Shown piece after piece: positions 50,181 to 61,123 of a DNA stretch of 64,000 nucleotides. Below the pieces are notes generated by a model, which searched no databases, had not been told where the DNA came from, and worked only from the letters and a program-made list of their open reading frames with translations. The position numbers and the translations under genes were made by a program. Position 1 is the first letter of the stretch. Each line of letters starts with the position of its first letter. Origin of the DNA: Hofstenia miamia (taxonomy: Eukaryota; Xenacoelomorpha; Acoela; Hofsteniidae); assembly GCA_900660155.1 (NCBI GenBank), contig CABFPE010000684.1:285671-349670 (forward strand), written 5' to 3'.

Positions 50181-50744
50181 ATCCTTGCAATGAATACTAC
50201 CAAATGATTAACTTCGCTTTACCAATTGCATGCACAATTATTGGGATTACTGAAGATTCAGTAGAAGGCCTAAGCCATCAGATTGCGACTTTTTAGTTTG
50301 AATTATGTTCGAACATTCAGTCACACTATCCAAGACATGGAGCAGCCATGGTTGCTTGTGGTAAAGTTTCTTGATCCTCGTTTTCATTGGAATTTCTTCT
50401 CAATATTATCATTTCAAAAATGTGTGACCAATGCAAAGAGCTCGAGTCTGAGTGGAAATCGGGCACATCAGTTGATTACGATAAAGCGACATTTTAACAT
50501 TTTTTAGAACTCTTATGTCTACTGCTATATGCCTAGTACATTTTGTGGCGATTGGTTCATTATACAAAGTAAGTTATTCTTTTTTCATAATTTGCTTGAA
50601 GAAGTGTTATTCAGTTTCTTCCCAAATGTTGCCTCAGAACATAAGACAATTGAAAAATTTATAAAAATCGACATTATAAGTTGAGTCATTTCTAAAAAAT
50701 TCGAATGAAATCAAAAAATTCAAAATCACTGCATCCTAGCTTTA

Positions 50745-51010
50745 GTCTCGAATTTTCCAACAAAACTGTCCGTTCATACAAGATAGCGCGCCTTCTCATG
50801 TATCAATTGTAACGAAGCAGTTACTGTCAAAGTCAAGCTAATGCAATGGTCTCTTGCGTTTGTAGACCTCAACAGTATTGAAAATTTAGGGCCATCATCA
50901 ACCAAGATATATATGAATGTAAAGTGACCAATTTAAAATTTTCTGCACTATTCGAAGCAATTCAAAACATCTGTAAATCACTTCCAAGTTCAACAATTGA
51001 AAAATTTAAA
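50745..51010 (+). pseudogene. Tc1-like transposase relic, C-terminal part
   Basis: Shifting frames read FQQNCPFIQDSAPSHVSIVT with KQLL, then a LAFVDLNSIENLG stretch (the DLNPIENLW block of Tc1, with the catalytic Glu). This is followed by NQDIYECKVTNLKFSALFEA and IQNICKSLPSSTIEKF, the family's C-terminal helices. The remaining upstream part is not found. It belongs to a different, older copy than the one at 15010-16235. Confidence 0.65.
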
Positions 51011-51392
51011 CGTAATAATTATATAGTAACGACAACTAAACATAATTACACATTAATTAAAAAGACAAATCTCTTGTAAAAATATAAGATTAAATAGACA
51101 ACTGATTTTTATGTATCACAAAAACATGTTTTACATAATACTAATAAAGTGATGCATGCCTTTATTATGTGTATTTTGCATTCTTTATACAGTAATTTCC
51201 ATTTCCAAAGACCAAATTCTTGAATCCCTACCTTTCTAGTTCTTAACGCTTACTTTCTATTATTTATGTAGCAGTGTGAGTTGTAAATGGGTGCAATAAG
51301 ATCATTAATTGAATTTCCTGAAAGTATAAGTTGAATACATTGTTATTTATTTTTGGATTATTTTTGCCAACAATGGATAGGGTTCATAAACA

Positions 51393-51421
51393 TTATATAT
51401 ATATATATATATATATATATA
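51393..51421. repeat. TA microsatellite
   Basis: About 14 TA units, with no adjoining element recognised. It is followed after about 115 bases by the N joint at 51536. Confidence 0.9.
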
Positions 51422-51536
51422 CTTAGTTTAAGACCTACGTTTGTACAGAATGATTCACATAAATATAAAAAGTGTAAATTAAAAATGACTAATGCTTAGC
51501 ATTTAAGTTTCAAATATTAACTCTTTAGACATATGN

Positions 51537-51930
51537 GCCTCGTGGTCCTCAATGACCCACAGCAACTTGACTCGTGACCTACTCATTTCTGAGACGCGAC
51601 ATGTGACCTGCATGACCCGCGGACATCCTTGGCAGTCATGATTGATTTTTAGAGTTTGGTGTCAATAAAAACATTTAAATTAGGTTAGTTTCACCTTTGA
51701 ATAATTTAACCTAATTTTTGAACTGATTATTTTAACGAGCCGTCATTTAGTTTTTTCTGAAAAACTGATTTTAGAGGACAAATGCCCTCTTTGCAACGGC
51801 AAGGAGGCGTCGGACGGCCACCCCACACCCAGTAGGACTCTAGACACGGGCTATGAGGTTTTTACCGGCTAGTAGGGTGGCTACGAGAACCATTGTTACT
51901 AATACGACTGGGTAACTGTAAAGATTAATA
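51537..51930. other. GC-richer block after an N joint, unrecognised
   Basis: Immediately after the N at 51536 the composition changes. TGACC and GACCC motifs recur (51540-51640), and a block at 51775-51900 includes CGGCAAGGAGGCGTCGGACG. One frame there reads EDKCPLCNGKEASDGHPTPS, with a CPLC pair that could be a zinc-finger remnant. It is too short to classify and may be foreign repeat sequence. Confidence 0.35.
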
Positions 51931-52284
51931 AAAAGGGCAAGACACGAGAATAATTCTAAAAAGATCATGTCAAAAAATTTTTATGGGAGCTATGTTAACA
52001 ATTTGTGTTTAATTGTCTAAAGACGCTTTGAAACGTTTTATTATTGTGATATTAAAATTGTGATATTATAAAGTAATTTATTCAAAACTGTAGAGGGTGG
52101 GATTAAATTTTTTTTTTTATTAAAAAAGTGTTTATATACTAACAATAATGATATTCGATATGTGTTTCCATATTCGCGCTTCAACATTCAAATCATTTAT
52201 AACAGTCTACACAATGCTTTAATTGTAACAGACTGTATCTAAATGTATGTAGAAAATTGAAAGATAATATTTAATACATCAGTT

Positions 52285-52640
52285 GAGCAACATCAATTTT
52301 TAAAAAATGCACACTCAAAATAATGTTTCCAAAAGCTAATATAAAATGCTTTGTGGAAAAAAATTGATCGTACATAGAAGAATTCTAAAGACAGATTCGG
52401 ATAAACAATGAAAAGGTCTTTAAAAATTTTAGTATGAATTTTTGAGTTTTGCTTTTTTCTTTGAGCAAACAATCAATTTTAAAAAAATTACTCTCAAATT
52501 AGTGTTTTCAAATTGTAATACAAAATGCTTTGTGTAAAAAAATTGAGAACACATAGAAGAATTCTAAAAACAGATTCAGATAGACAATAAAAAGATTTTT
52601 AAAAAATTTAGTATGACTTTTTGAGTTTTGCATTTTTAAC
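52285..52640. repeat. Two-copy tandem repeat, about 179-bp unit
   Basis: Two adjacent units share, in order, CAATTTTTAAAAAAT-like starts, AAAATGCTTTGTG, CATAGAAGAATTCTAAA, CAGATTCRGATARACAAT and AGTATGAMTTTTTGAGTTTT. AAAATGCT lies at 52343 and 52522, a 179-base offset. They differ at perhaps 15 percent of sites, so the duplication is old. Confidence 0.8.
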
Positions 52641-55139
52641 TGTATAAATTAGAAATTTGTTGTTTTTGCCTTTAGAAAGTTGATATATTCAGGGAGACAT
52701 CTAGCGAAAAAAATATGAATTGCGACCAGAATTTCTGTGCTTCAATTTCTCCATATGAGTGCGGTGGCACTTTTGTCAATGTTTTTCTAGATGAAATATG
52801 CTTCAATGAGCCTTTGAGCGGCACTTCTTCCATTAAGACAACTTCTCAAAAATACTTGACATATGACGAACAACTCATTGAAAACTTTATGAAATTCACA
52901 AATAAAGTTCGCCTGAAGTTGACAAATGAATTTACTCACAACAATTATTTTTAATCAAATTCTTATGTTCTGAAAAGTTATCAAAAATAAGCGACCAAGA
53001 TCTATCATATTCTCAAGAGAGAGTGTTTTAAAAAAAATACTGTATTAATAAATTTATTAAGTTTGCATAGATCTAAGAGCACGACAGTAGAACTTCAGCA
53101 AGTACATTTCACAAGAGGCTGTACAAAGCATTTGTACATAAGTTACATTCAGTCATGAAAAGAAAACTTGACATCAACATACTATCTCTTGAGGTAAGAG
53201 CAGCAACGACTTTAGACATAGTGGTGAATGATGAAGAGAAACATTAAGAGCACTGATAATTTTGGCTATAGTGAATAAGTCTAGACTAGCCTTAAATTTT
53301 ATGAAAGCTAAGTAGTTGAAACAGTTTTTTAGAATCACTTGATATGCTTATAGATCTCAGACAGGTCTGCTACCTAAAAAGTCATTCATAAGAAAATCCA
53401 GTCCTCCAAGTAAACTGGTGTGTCATCTTACCTAAAAGTGATAAAATATTATTTGTTAAAATGCTCATTATTATAAAAAATTTGGCTTTTATTCCTTCTC
53501 CACAAAATCAACCTTGAACTATAGACTTACTTAGGTCGCTAGCTTTGAGGAGACACATGGGCGGGCCGCCCCTTTATCAATACCGTTCCCAACATTCAAA
53601 TTTGTGAGGCTCTTTTTTATATTTGGAAATAGAATCTAAAATACAATTTTATCGTGAGGATAACGTAAAATTATATCAATCCCTAATGCATGCGGATTAT
53701 TCATAGAAAGGAAACAATATCCACATTTATAAATGTACAATGCTATTGCATTTTAGCATATCTTAATGCATTAATTTCAATGGCGAATAATTATTGAAAC
53801 TATACCTTATTTTTTACTTAGTGTAAGTAATACAAAATTCTTAAATGAAATATTTTAATTTGTACATGTATTTTCTAGATGACGAGTACTTGCTGGGCGT
53901 GAGTCATTTACCACCTTTTTCCAAATTTTAGGGTGCAATTCGAATACTTGGTTTTTGGGAGGTGCAGTTTATACGGAATAATGTCATTAGGTAAATTTAG
54001 CATTTAGAACCTGTTTACATTTTTACTACGTGGACAGTTTGGGGTAGTTTTTGTACCCCATAGATATTATTGAATATTGCAACAAGGCTATGGCTTAAAT
54101 AATTATAAGAAAGATGTGTGTTGTACAAAAGAGTTTCTTCGTATGGAAAGGTGAAATATCATCGCTGATATTCCACTTTGCTAGTTCGTTTTGAGGGCGG
54201 ACCATTACCATGCCCGGCAATCTTCGCTATCATAAGCGACTCATCGCGTCTAACACAATTAATACAATTTACGTAGGCATGACCAATGTTGTAAGCTAGC
54301 CAGGATCTCAAGAGCAGAATGCAGTCCTACCCACCCCGTTGGGCCACGGACTAGATGAGACTGAAAAAAATTTATGCGGGTAATGGGCTGGGTAAAAAAT
54401 AAATGTGCTCCAGGCTGAAGTGCGGGCCATACATTTTTCAAGTTTCCCAAGACTCAATTTTAATTAATTTCCAAATATATTATCCGTTTATTCTGCAGCT
54501 TGTATTCAACAAACTACTGCAGGCTATTAATAGTTTTGTGTTGATTTTGTTGTTGTTCCATACAATTTCTGCTTCGGGATTTACCAAAAACTACCATATT
54601 CGTTTCCAACCTTTGGTATGGAAAAGAAATGTCTACAAATAAATGTAGATTATAAGCAAAATGAGCATAATCTTAAAATTATATGTTATTTCTTCTTTTA
54701 CTCAGCAACAACCATAACCATTAACTGCGAGTATTAAGTTATGGACTATTCAGGATTTTCTAGAATTTATCTCAAACAATATAGACATGCTTTGGATAAA
54801 TGACATGAACAAAGTACGTCAGATTAATTCTTTTACAAATTATGATGTAGCCAAAGAATGAAAATTATAAAAACACTGTAAAATGCCAAAACTATAGTTG
54901 AATTTTCATTGTAAGCGTGACAGTGTTTTCATTTGTTATGGTTCTGATAATGACGATGGTTCCATTCATTCTAAGATGGTGACAAAGAATACAATGACAT
55001 TTTTCAATAATTGTTAGAATACTCTAGCATAATATATTCTACAAGTGAGTGTGGTAATCTATTATAGCTTTGGGAATGTATGAAGACATTTCATAACCTC
55101 TTTGCCAAAGTGCACTGATCATGAACAGTGCAATGTAAA
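52641..55139. other. Spacer with one unassigned small frame
   Basis: A 79-residue plus frame at 52715-52954 (start MNCDQNFCASISPYECGGTF) has no recognised domain, and its status is open. The stretch 54180-54430 is GC-richer (CCCACCCCGTTGGGCCACGG) and resembles the termini of non-autonomous DNA transposons, but no inverted partner was found. A segment at 53880-54060 contains GGGTAGTTTTTGTACCCC. Nothing else is recognised. Confidence 0.35.
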
Positions 55140-55330
55140 ATATGTTAATTATATAGCTATCAGTAAATCTGTTTTTAATGCTTACCTTATATATCTTAAT
55201 CGTATCTAACGATTGAGAAGAATTTTAGGCTTTGAAACGCGTTGCAGTCCAGACCATACCCAATCCATATTTGCAGTACAGGACTACCAGGCTAGCTTTG
55301 TGTCATTAATCCCTTTTATATGAAATACAA
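55140..55330 (+). mobile_element. Possible LINE tail relic
   Basis: A frame reads YLIYLNRI, a stop, RLRRILGFETRCSPDHTQSI and then QDYQASFVSL. The pattern (RRIL..., SPD, a final SFVSL) resembles the C-terminal region of some LINE polymerases. It is short and interrupted, and the assignment is weak. Confidence 0.3.
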
Positions 55331-56444
55331 TTTACTCTATTCTCATAGAGAAAAAAGTTATTTCATTTTCAAAATGCAGTATAATTTTCCTGAACCTTTT
55401 AAATATAGTATTTCTATGTTTTTCATGAAAAGTCAATAAATAACAGCAAGTTTCATTTAAATCTTTTAAAACTATTAAAGAATTAAGAGCTCTGGGGTAC
55501 AAAAAGTCAGCCAAAACGTCTTTAACTGTTAAATTGCAGGTTCAGCATCTTTTCTAAAAATAGTTAAGAAAGCCTTGTTTTGCAAGAAATTTCTTGAAAC
55601 TTAATTTCTTCCTATGCAAATGTCGGGTAGTGACTATATTATTCGTTCAGACACTTATCAATTTCTTGCTCCTTTAAAATACAGCATATTAGTGGTTATT
55701 GCTGCTCAATATCATAGTGTACATAAAATGCTTTGAATTTTTTTAATTCAGCGTTATTAAATATTTTTTATTTCAATTATATATTGTGACATCTGAAATC
55801 AATTTCCTTTTAGTACATTTCAATAACAACATATTTAGCAATTGTAGTTTTGTTAAAATTTCATCTATAAATGACAACGAGATGTCATACATGTATATAT
55901 AGAGTTGTATGTATACTGTGCGTATTTGTGTCACATATCTACGCTGCAACAAAGAGTAATTTAAGGAAGTCAAAAATTGGCTTTTCACAATAGAAGTTCA
56001 GGAATTTAATAGGAGGGGGGAGGGTTAATTGTGATAACTTGATCCGCAAATAAAATTAAGAAACTGAATTTCTGTGGTCTCCCTCCCCAAATCAAAAAGA
56101 AAAATAACGCGCTATGGGCTAGATTACCAATAAATAATAAATTTTAAACTGAAATACCTAGTTTTCTGCTCAGTATTTTTCATGATTATTCTTACACCAT
56201 TCAAAGTGCTGTTTATTCAAACTATATTTACAGGAAAAATAATGAAAAGTACTTGTAATAAACTTATAGCATAAATTAATTCACAAAGGAATTCTATGAG
56301 ATCCTATAGAAATGATGAAATTACTTTAAAAACCTAAATGAAGATATATTCTGCAATTTTTTAATTACTAATCCTAATCAATATGAGGTGTCACCAGCTT
56401 TTTAAAATGAGGGAATAGGATCAGCAGTTCATAGAGGGATCATA
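55331..56444. other. AT-rich spacer
   Basis: No gene recognised. A G-rich strand patch (AGGAGGGGGGAGGG, 56010-56025) is mirrored by CTCCCTCCCC at 56080-56090 and could form a small hairpin. Confidence 0.45.
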
Positions 56445-56452
56445 TCTTAAAG

Positions 56453-59130
56453 CAGTGGTTCTCAACCTGGGAGGAATTCCACCCCAGTGGAGGAATTTGA
56501 GATTCGAGAGGAGGAATTTGGGCCAAGGGGAGGAATCCAGTATGGTTTCAAAATTTCATCGAACCGCATTGAAAATTCAGTTTCCAGAAGTTCATCTCGA
56601 ACATTTTCCGTCAAATTATATGAAATGGTCCGCTGCTCAACACATACAGTGAATTTGGTGCCAATTACGTTCACATGACGTAATCGATTATGTCATAATT
56701 CGTCAATATCCTTTACTATGCCTACTAAGATGTGAAAGTCGCGTGCAATGCCGTGACCGGGTCAGCTATTTTCAACTTAAAATTGTGTCTGCCATGTTCG
56801 ACCAGTCAATTTCTATTCGATTTTCTGCAATTTGTTTGTGTTAAAGATGTCAAAAAGAAAGGCGGCTGACCAGATGTCAGCAACAAGCAAAAAGGAAATT
56901 CGCCAATATTCTGTGGATTATTTAAAATTTGGATTTATTTCTGCTGTTCTGATCCAACCAAACCGTATTGCTTGTTGTGTCGAAAATCTTTTTGTAATGA
57001 TTCTATGAGACCTGTGAAATTTGAAGAGCATTTTAATAAAGTTCATCCTGAACATAAAACTAAATCACTGGACTATTTCAAAACTCAACGAGATAAAACA
57101 AAATCTTCGAGAGAACAACCTAAACTTGATTCGATGTTCAAAGCTAGTTCAAATATGAACGAATTTGGACTTTACGCTTGCTATGAACTCAGTTTTCTCT
57201 TGACTAAACATGCACGACCGCACACCGACGGAGAGGAAATATTGAAGCTTGCCTTCGAAATTTTCCTTCCCACAATGCAGAAGAAATCAACTCCCGCATT
57301 GAGTGCATTACCGCTTAGAAACGACACCGTAAGACGACGCATTGACGATATTGGCCAGGATCTTGAGACCCAACTTGTAAAGATCTGCCGAAAACGAATT
57401 TCTCTCTATGCCTCGACGAAACAAATGTACGTGACAGTGAATGTCTACTACTCGCTTACGTATGTTTCATACACAATTCTGAATTTGTTGAAGAAATGTT
57501 ATTTTGTGAATCTTTAAAAACCACTATCACATCACAGAATATATATACGGTTGTGACAAAATATCTCTTTGACAAAAATATTCCGAATTCAAATATTGTT
57601 TCTACTGCTGCTGATGGCGCCCCCACAATGATGGGGCGTCGATACGGCGTTTTGAAATTGTTAAAAGACGATAACCCGGATATGATTACCATTCATTGCA
57701 TTGTCCATCGTAAAAATTTGGCTGAGCTCCATGACATTCTGAAAAACGTGATTAAAGTTATCAACTTCATTAAAGCACATCCAAAAACTGAGAGACTGTT
57801 CAAAGTTTTTTGTAAGGAAATGGAAGAGGACTATATCAGACTTTTGATGCACACACAAGTTCGATGGCTCTCGAAGGGCAAGTGCCTTGAGAGGTTCATG
57901 GAACTTTATGATACGAGTGTTGAATTTGGTGGCGATCGTGAAGTTTTTCAATTTTTACAATGCAGTGAATCCAAGTCGCTAATTAGCTACTTAACAGACA
58001 TTTTCATGAAATTAAATACATTGAATCGAGAGTTACAAGGCGCAAATAAAACTCTGTTGGACTGCAAAACTAAAATCTGTGGATTTATTACTAAATTGAA
58101 ATTTATGAAAACTCAGATTACCCGAGGTGATTTATCACAGTTTACTCATCTGAGCCAGAGCGAACCTTCCCATGATACACTCCGCATAATTTCGACACAT
58201 CTGCAAGCTCTGGCAGATGATTTTACAAATAGATTTACTGATTTGAAATCAATGACTTTTCCAACATGGATATCACAACCGTTTTTGTTTGATGTTGATA
58301 GCGAGGATACCCTAACTATGGACACTGTTTTAATTGAAGAACTATTAGAATTGCAAAATGATGATAGTGTTCAACCTGTGCATAAAGTTCATGGACAATT
58401 AATGTGGATGAACTCTGCAGTCTGTGCCAAATATAGCAATTTGGCCACAGTAGCGCAGAAAACACTTCTGCCTTTCCCCACAACCTACTTGGTTGAGTGC
58501 GCCTTCAGCAAAGTGACAGACATTTTAAGTAAGAAGAGAGGTAATTTACAAATTACTCTCCGTCGTGATCTCCGAGCAAAACTTCTTTCGCTAAAACCTC
58601 ACATGGCCTAAGGCGCTCACTAACTTTCATCTTTTTTGTACATGTATGTTATCTCGAATCTCTATCTCAGGTGCTCTGAATCCACAATGTACTATTTTTG
58701 TAATCGTATATCTGCCTCAAAATTATAAATTGTCGATTGTAATATTTTTATCTCGATTTCAAAATTCTTATGTATATTCCTCGATTCTCACATATATTAC
58801 TCCTATGAATTTGCCTCGGGGATTTCCATGTGAAAATATTCATATCTTGATCCGTCGAAATCGGTTATAGTTTGTATGATGTCTCGATAATGATGAAGTA
58901 TGTACGATCATGATGATTCTCAATGTTCTCAATTCTCAAATGTCGAAAAATTATGTCAATAATCCATCATATCAATTGATATTTTAGTTATAATATAAAT
59001 AAATGATACGAATATTAACAGAAATTGCATGTTTTTTGGTGAAAAAATTTTCAAACTTTTGGGAGGGGGAGGAATTTTGAGAGTTGAAGTCCACCAAGAG
59101 AGGATTGGGGAAAAAGGTTGAGAACCACTG
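56453..59130 (+). mobile_element. Complete hAT transposon (ZBED/SCAND3-like group)
   Basis: Both ends are CAGTGGTTCTCAACCT, a perfect 16-base inverted repeat typical of the hAT-Tip100/Charlie-like group. The 8-base target duplication TCTTAAAG is perfect (56445-56452 and 59131-59138). The length is 2,678 bases. The left subterminal region repeats GGAGGAATT or close variants about four times (56470-56535), and the right end has GGGGGAGGAATTTTGAG in the same orientation. These ends are the presumed transposase binding region. The intact duplication and ends indicate a relatively recent insertion. Confidence 0.95.
56847..58611 (+). pseudogene. hAT transposase, two frameshifts from intact
   Basis: The start is ATG at 56847 (MSKRKAADQMSATSKKEIRQ). 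A BED-type finger follows (PYCLLCRKSFC, then FEEHFNKVHPEHK). The mid part reads ALPLRNDTVRRRIDDI. The RNase H-like core continues with VSTAADGAPTMMGRR, TIHCIVHRKNLAE and VRWLSKGKCLERF. The hAT dimerisation end reads LLPFPTTYLVECAFSKVTDI with SKKRGNL. The frame changes near 56945 (before CLLC) and near 57405 (within the stretch after KRISLY, where the catalytic DETNVRDSE lies in the new frame). From 57496 to the TAA at 58609 the frame is open for 371 residues. With only two lesions it is a young dead copy. Confidence 0.9.
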
Positions 59131-59138
59131 TCTTAAAG

Positions 59139-60850
59139 CAATAAAATTCATTATTTGTTTAAATAATATTCATAACACGGTGTTAACATTAAATTACTAC
59201 AGACGAGATTATTATGTTATTATATGCAAAATAGTGTACGAACTACAAAAATAATATTGGTTCTTGCGTAAAAATAATATTTGGTCTAAAATTTGAAATT
59301 AAAATGTAACAAAAAATGTGCCATTTTGAAATCATTGAATAGTCCAACTAAACACAAAGGTTTTTCAACAGTGTAAAAAATCAGTAAAAACATTAAAGGG
59401 TTTGTTCACGCGATAGTAGCATTTTGAGTGACTAGAGATGGTTGATGATAGAAACTTTATTGAGCTCCACATCTCTTTTTTAGGAAATTCTGGGTCCCAG
59501 TTATTTGGCTTGGTATGTGGCATGCATAAGCAAAACAAGCCCAGATATTTGCAGTAATGTCCTTGAATTGTAGACATTATATTAACTACTTTGAAATTAA
59601 GACTTACGAGTTCCAGTTCATTACTTAATGTTTCCCTTAAAGAAGAACTATACGCAACTGGTATGATTTACTGCCAGTTTTTGATAGAAGAACTGCTTAA
59701 GCATTACCCTTTACCAACATCCATAAAGACATTGTATGAATCTAGCGTCTCGGTAATGCAAAGCAACTTAAACTAAAAAAATCTTTGACATAGACCAATT
59801 TTCATTTCTGCAAGAAATGGTAAAAAAACCTTCGCGTTTTATTTGAGATCTTACAGTCATGTAACTGTTAATAGTACCATAACGATTCAAAATAATGATC
59901 AAATTCTTTGAATTTCTTTGACTTAAACGACATTTACGAGTTATTTCATTTAACATCATTAGTGTTTAGAATACCCAACTTGGCTGGGATACAGTTTAGA
60001 TCAAACAAGCTATTCTTTTTATCAGTAAAAGTCTCATCTTGAAAATTAATACCTTTAGATGTACGCACATTTTGCGTCATAAAAGCTTTCATTTCAAGTT
60101 AAGGTAATCTCACTGCTTATCTTGAGAATTTTGCAGCATTCAGAAAGTCTTCTGCGTTGGCAGGGCCGTAGTTACTGGGATGCAAAGAGGTGCATTGCAC
60201 CCCTAAAAGAATATGATTGCACCCCAAACTAAAATGAAATAAAGTCTGTCTGCGGCTGCTCAGACTGAACTTTAAAAGAACCATTGTCATAGGAACATTA
60301 TAGTGCCAATGTTCACATAGAAAAATGTATATAATCTGGCCGTAATGAAATAAAAAATTGGCCCATTTAATAATTTTATTTATATGATATTTTTACATAT
60401 ATAAATAATAAATTTTCAATGTATTGATGAGTGAAATTAACTATTTTCCAAGTAAAATGCATTTGTCAATTGACCTATATTCAGTCTTTCAAAGTATATT
60501 TAGGCAGTGTGCCAAAGGATACAAATTTCTATGACATTTTTTAGACAATTACATTGCATAGTAAGTATAATCAAAGTATGAAAATATTAGAAAAATCAAG
60601 CAAATACCTTAAATTTAGTTTAAGAGGATAAACAATTTTGGTCAATTGACCTATTTAGTCGTTATAGGTTTAATTTATTTTGCTCTTGTCCTTAAAGCAA
60701 TGTCATCTGTTTTTAACCTGCTCCACTGCCATTTGTAAGAAAGTCTTTTTTGCTCCGAAGCTTGTTTTGACTCATTTTAGAACATGAATTTTACAATAGA
60801 AAGAAAATCCAAAGCATATAGATCCAAGTTCAATTACTCCAACCTCAACA
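59139..60850. other. Spacer with a possible hAT-like terminus
   Basis: No gene recognised. Near 60158 the sequence CAGGGCCGTAGTTACTGGGA with GTGCATTGCACCCC resembles the terminus of a common hAT family. A loosely inverted relative lies near 62290-62330. Elsewhere only AT-rich DNA. Confidence 0.35.
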
Positions 60851-60898
60851 AAGAAAGAGTTCTAAAGAAATAAAATAACATAGTTCCTAAGACACGAA

Positions 60899-61123
60899 AT
60901 GAAAAACAGTACAATTCTTACATACTTAGTTGCTATTTTTTTGATGGCTTTCGTCTTGACTACTGGTTTGGACGATGATATTTTTGAAGCCAATTCAAAG
61001 CGAAACATGATGGAAAAAAGGGAACTTTTCTTGGTGGCAACTGGCATCAATAGTAATTACTTGGTGAATTTGCATCATATTCAAATAAAATTGGCTGGAT
61101 TGATTGTAACTCACTTTAGCTAG
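60899..61123 (+). CDS. Small frame with signal peptide-like start, possible secreted peptide precursor
   Basis: A 74-residue frame starts MKNSTILTYLVAIFLMAFVL, an N-terminal pattern of a signal peptide (Lys, then a long hydrophobic core). An acidic stretch follows (TTGLDDDIFEANS), with two Lys-Arg sites (SKR and EKR) about eight residues apart. This layout resembles a prepropeptide cut by prohormone convertases. The part after ELFLVATG may be intronic, since a possible donor GTGGCA lies just there. No cysteine framework and no known peptide is recognised. Hydrophobic starts also arise by chance in AT-rich DNA, so the call is tentative. Confidence 0.3.
   Translation: MKNSTILTYLVAIFLMAFVLTTGLDDDIFEANSKRNMMEKRELFLVATGINSNYLVNLHHIQIKLAGLIVTHFS

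Noticed and set aside
52715-52954. 79-residue frame starting MNCDQNFC
   Set aside because: No domain recognised and no splice or promoter context. Kept only as a remark in the spacer entry.
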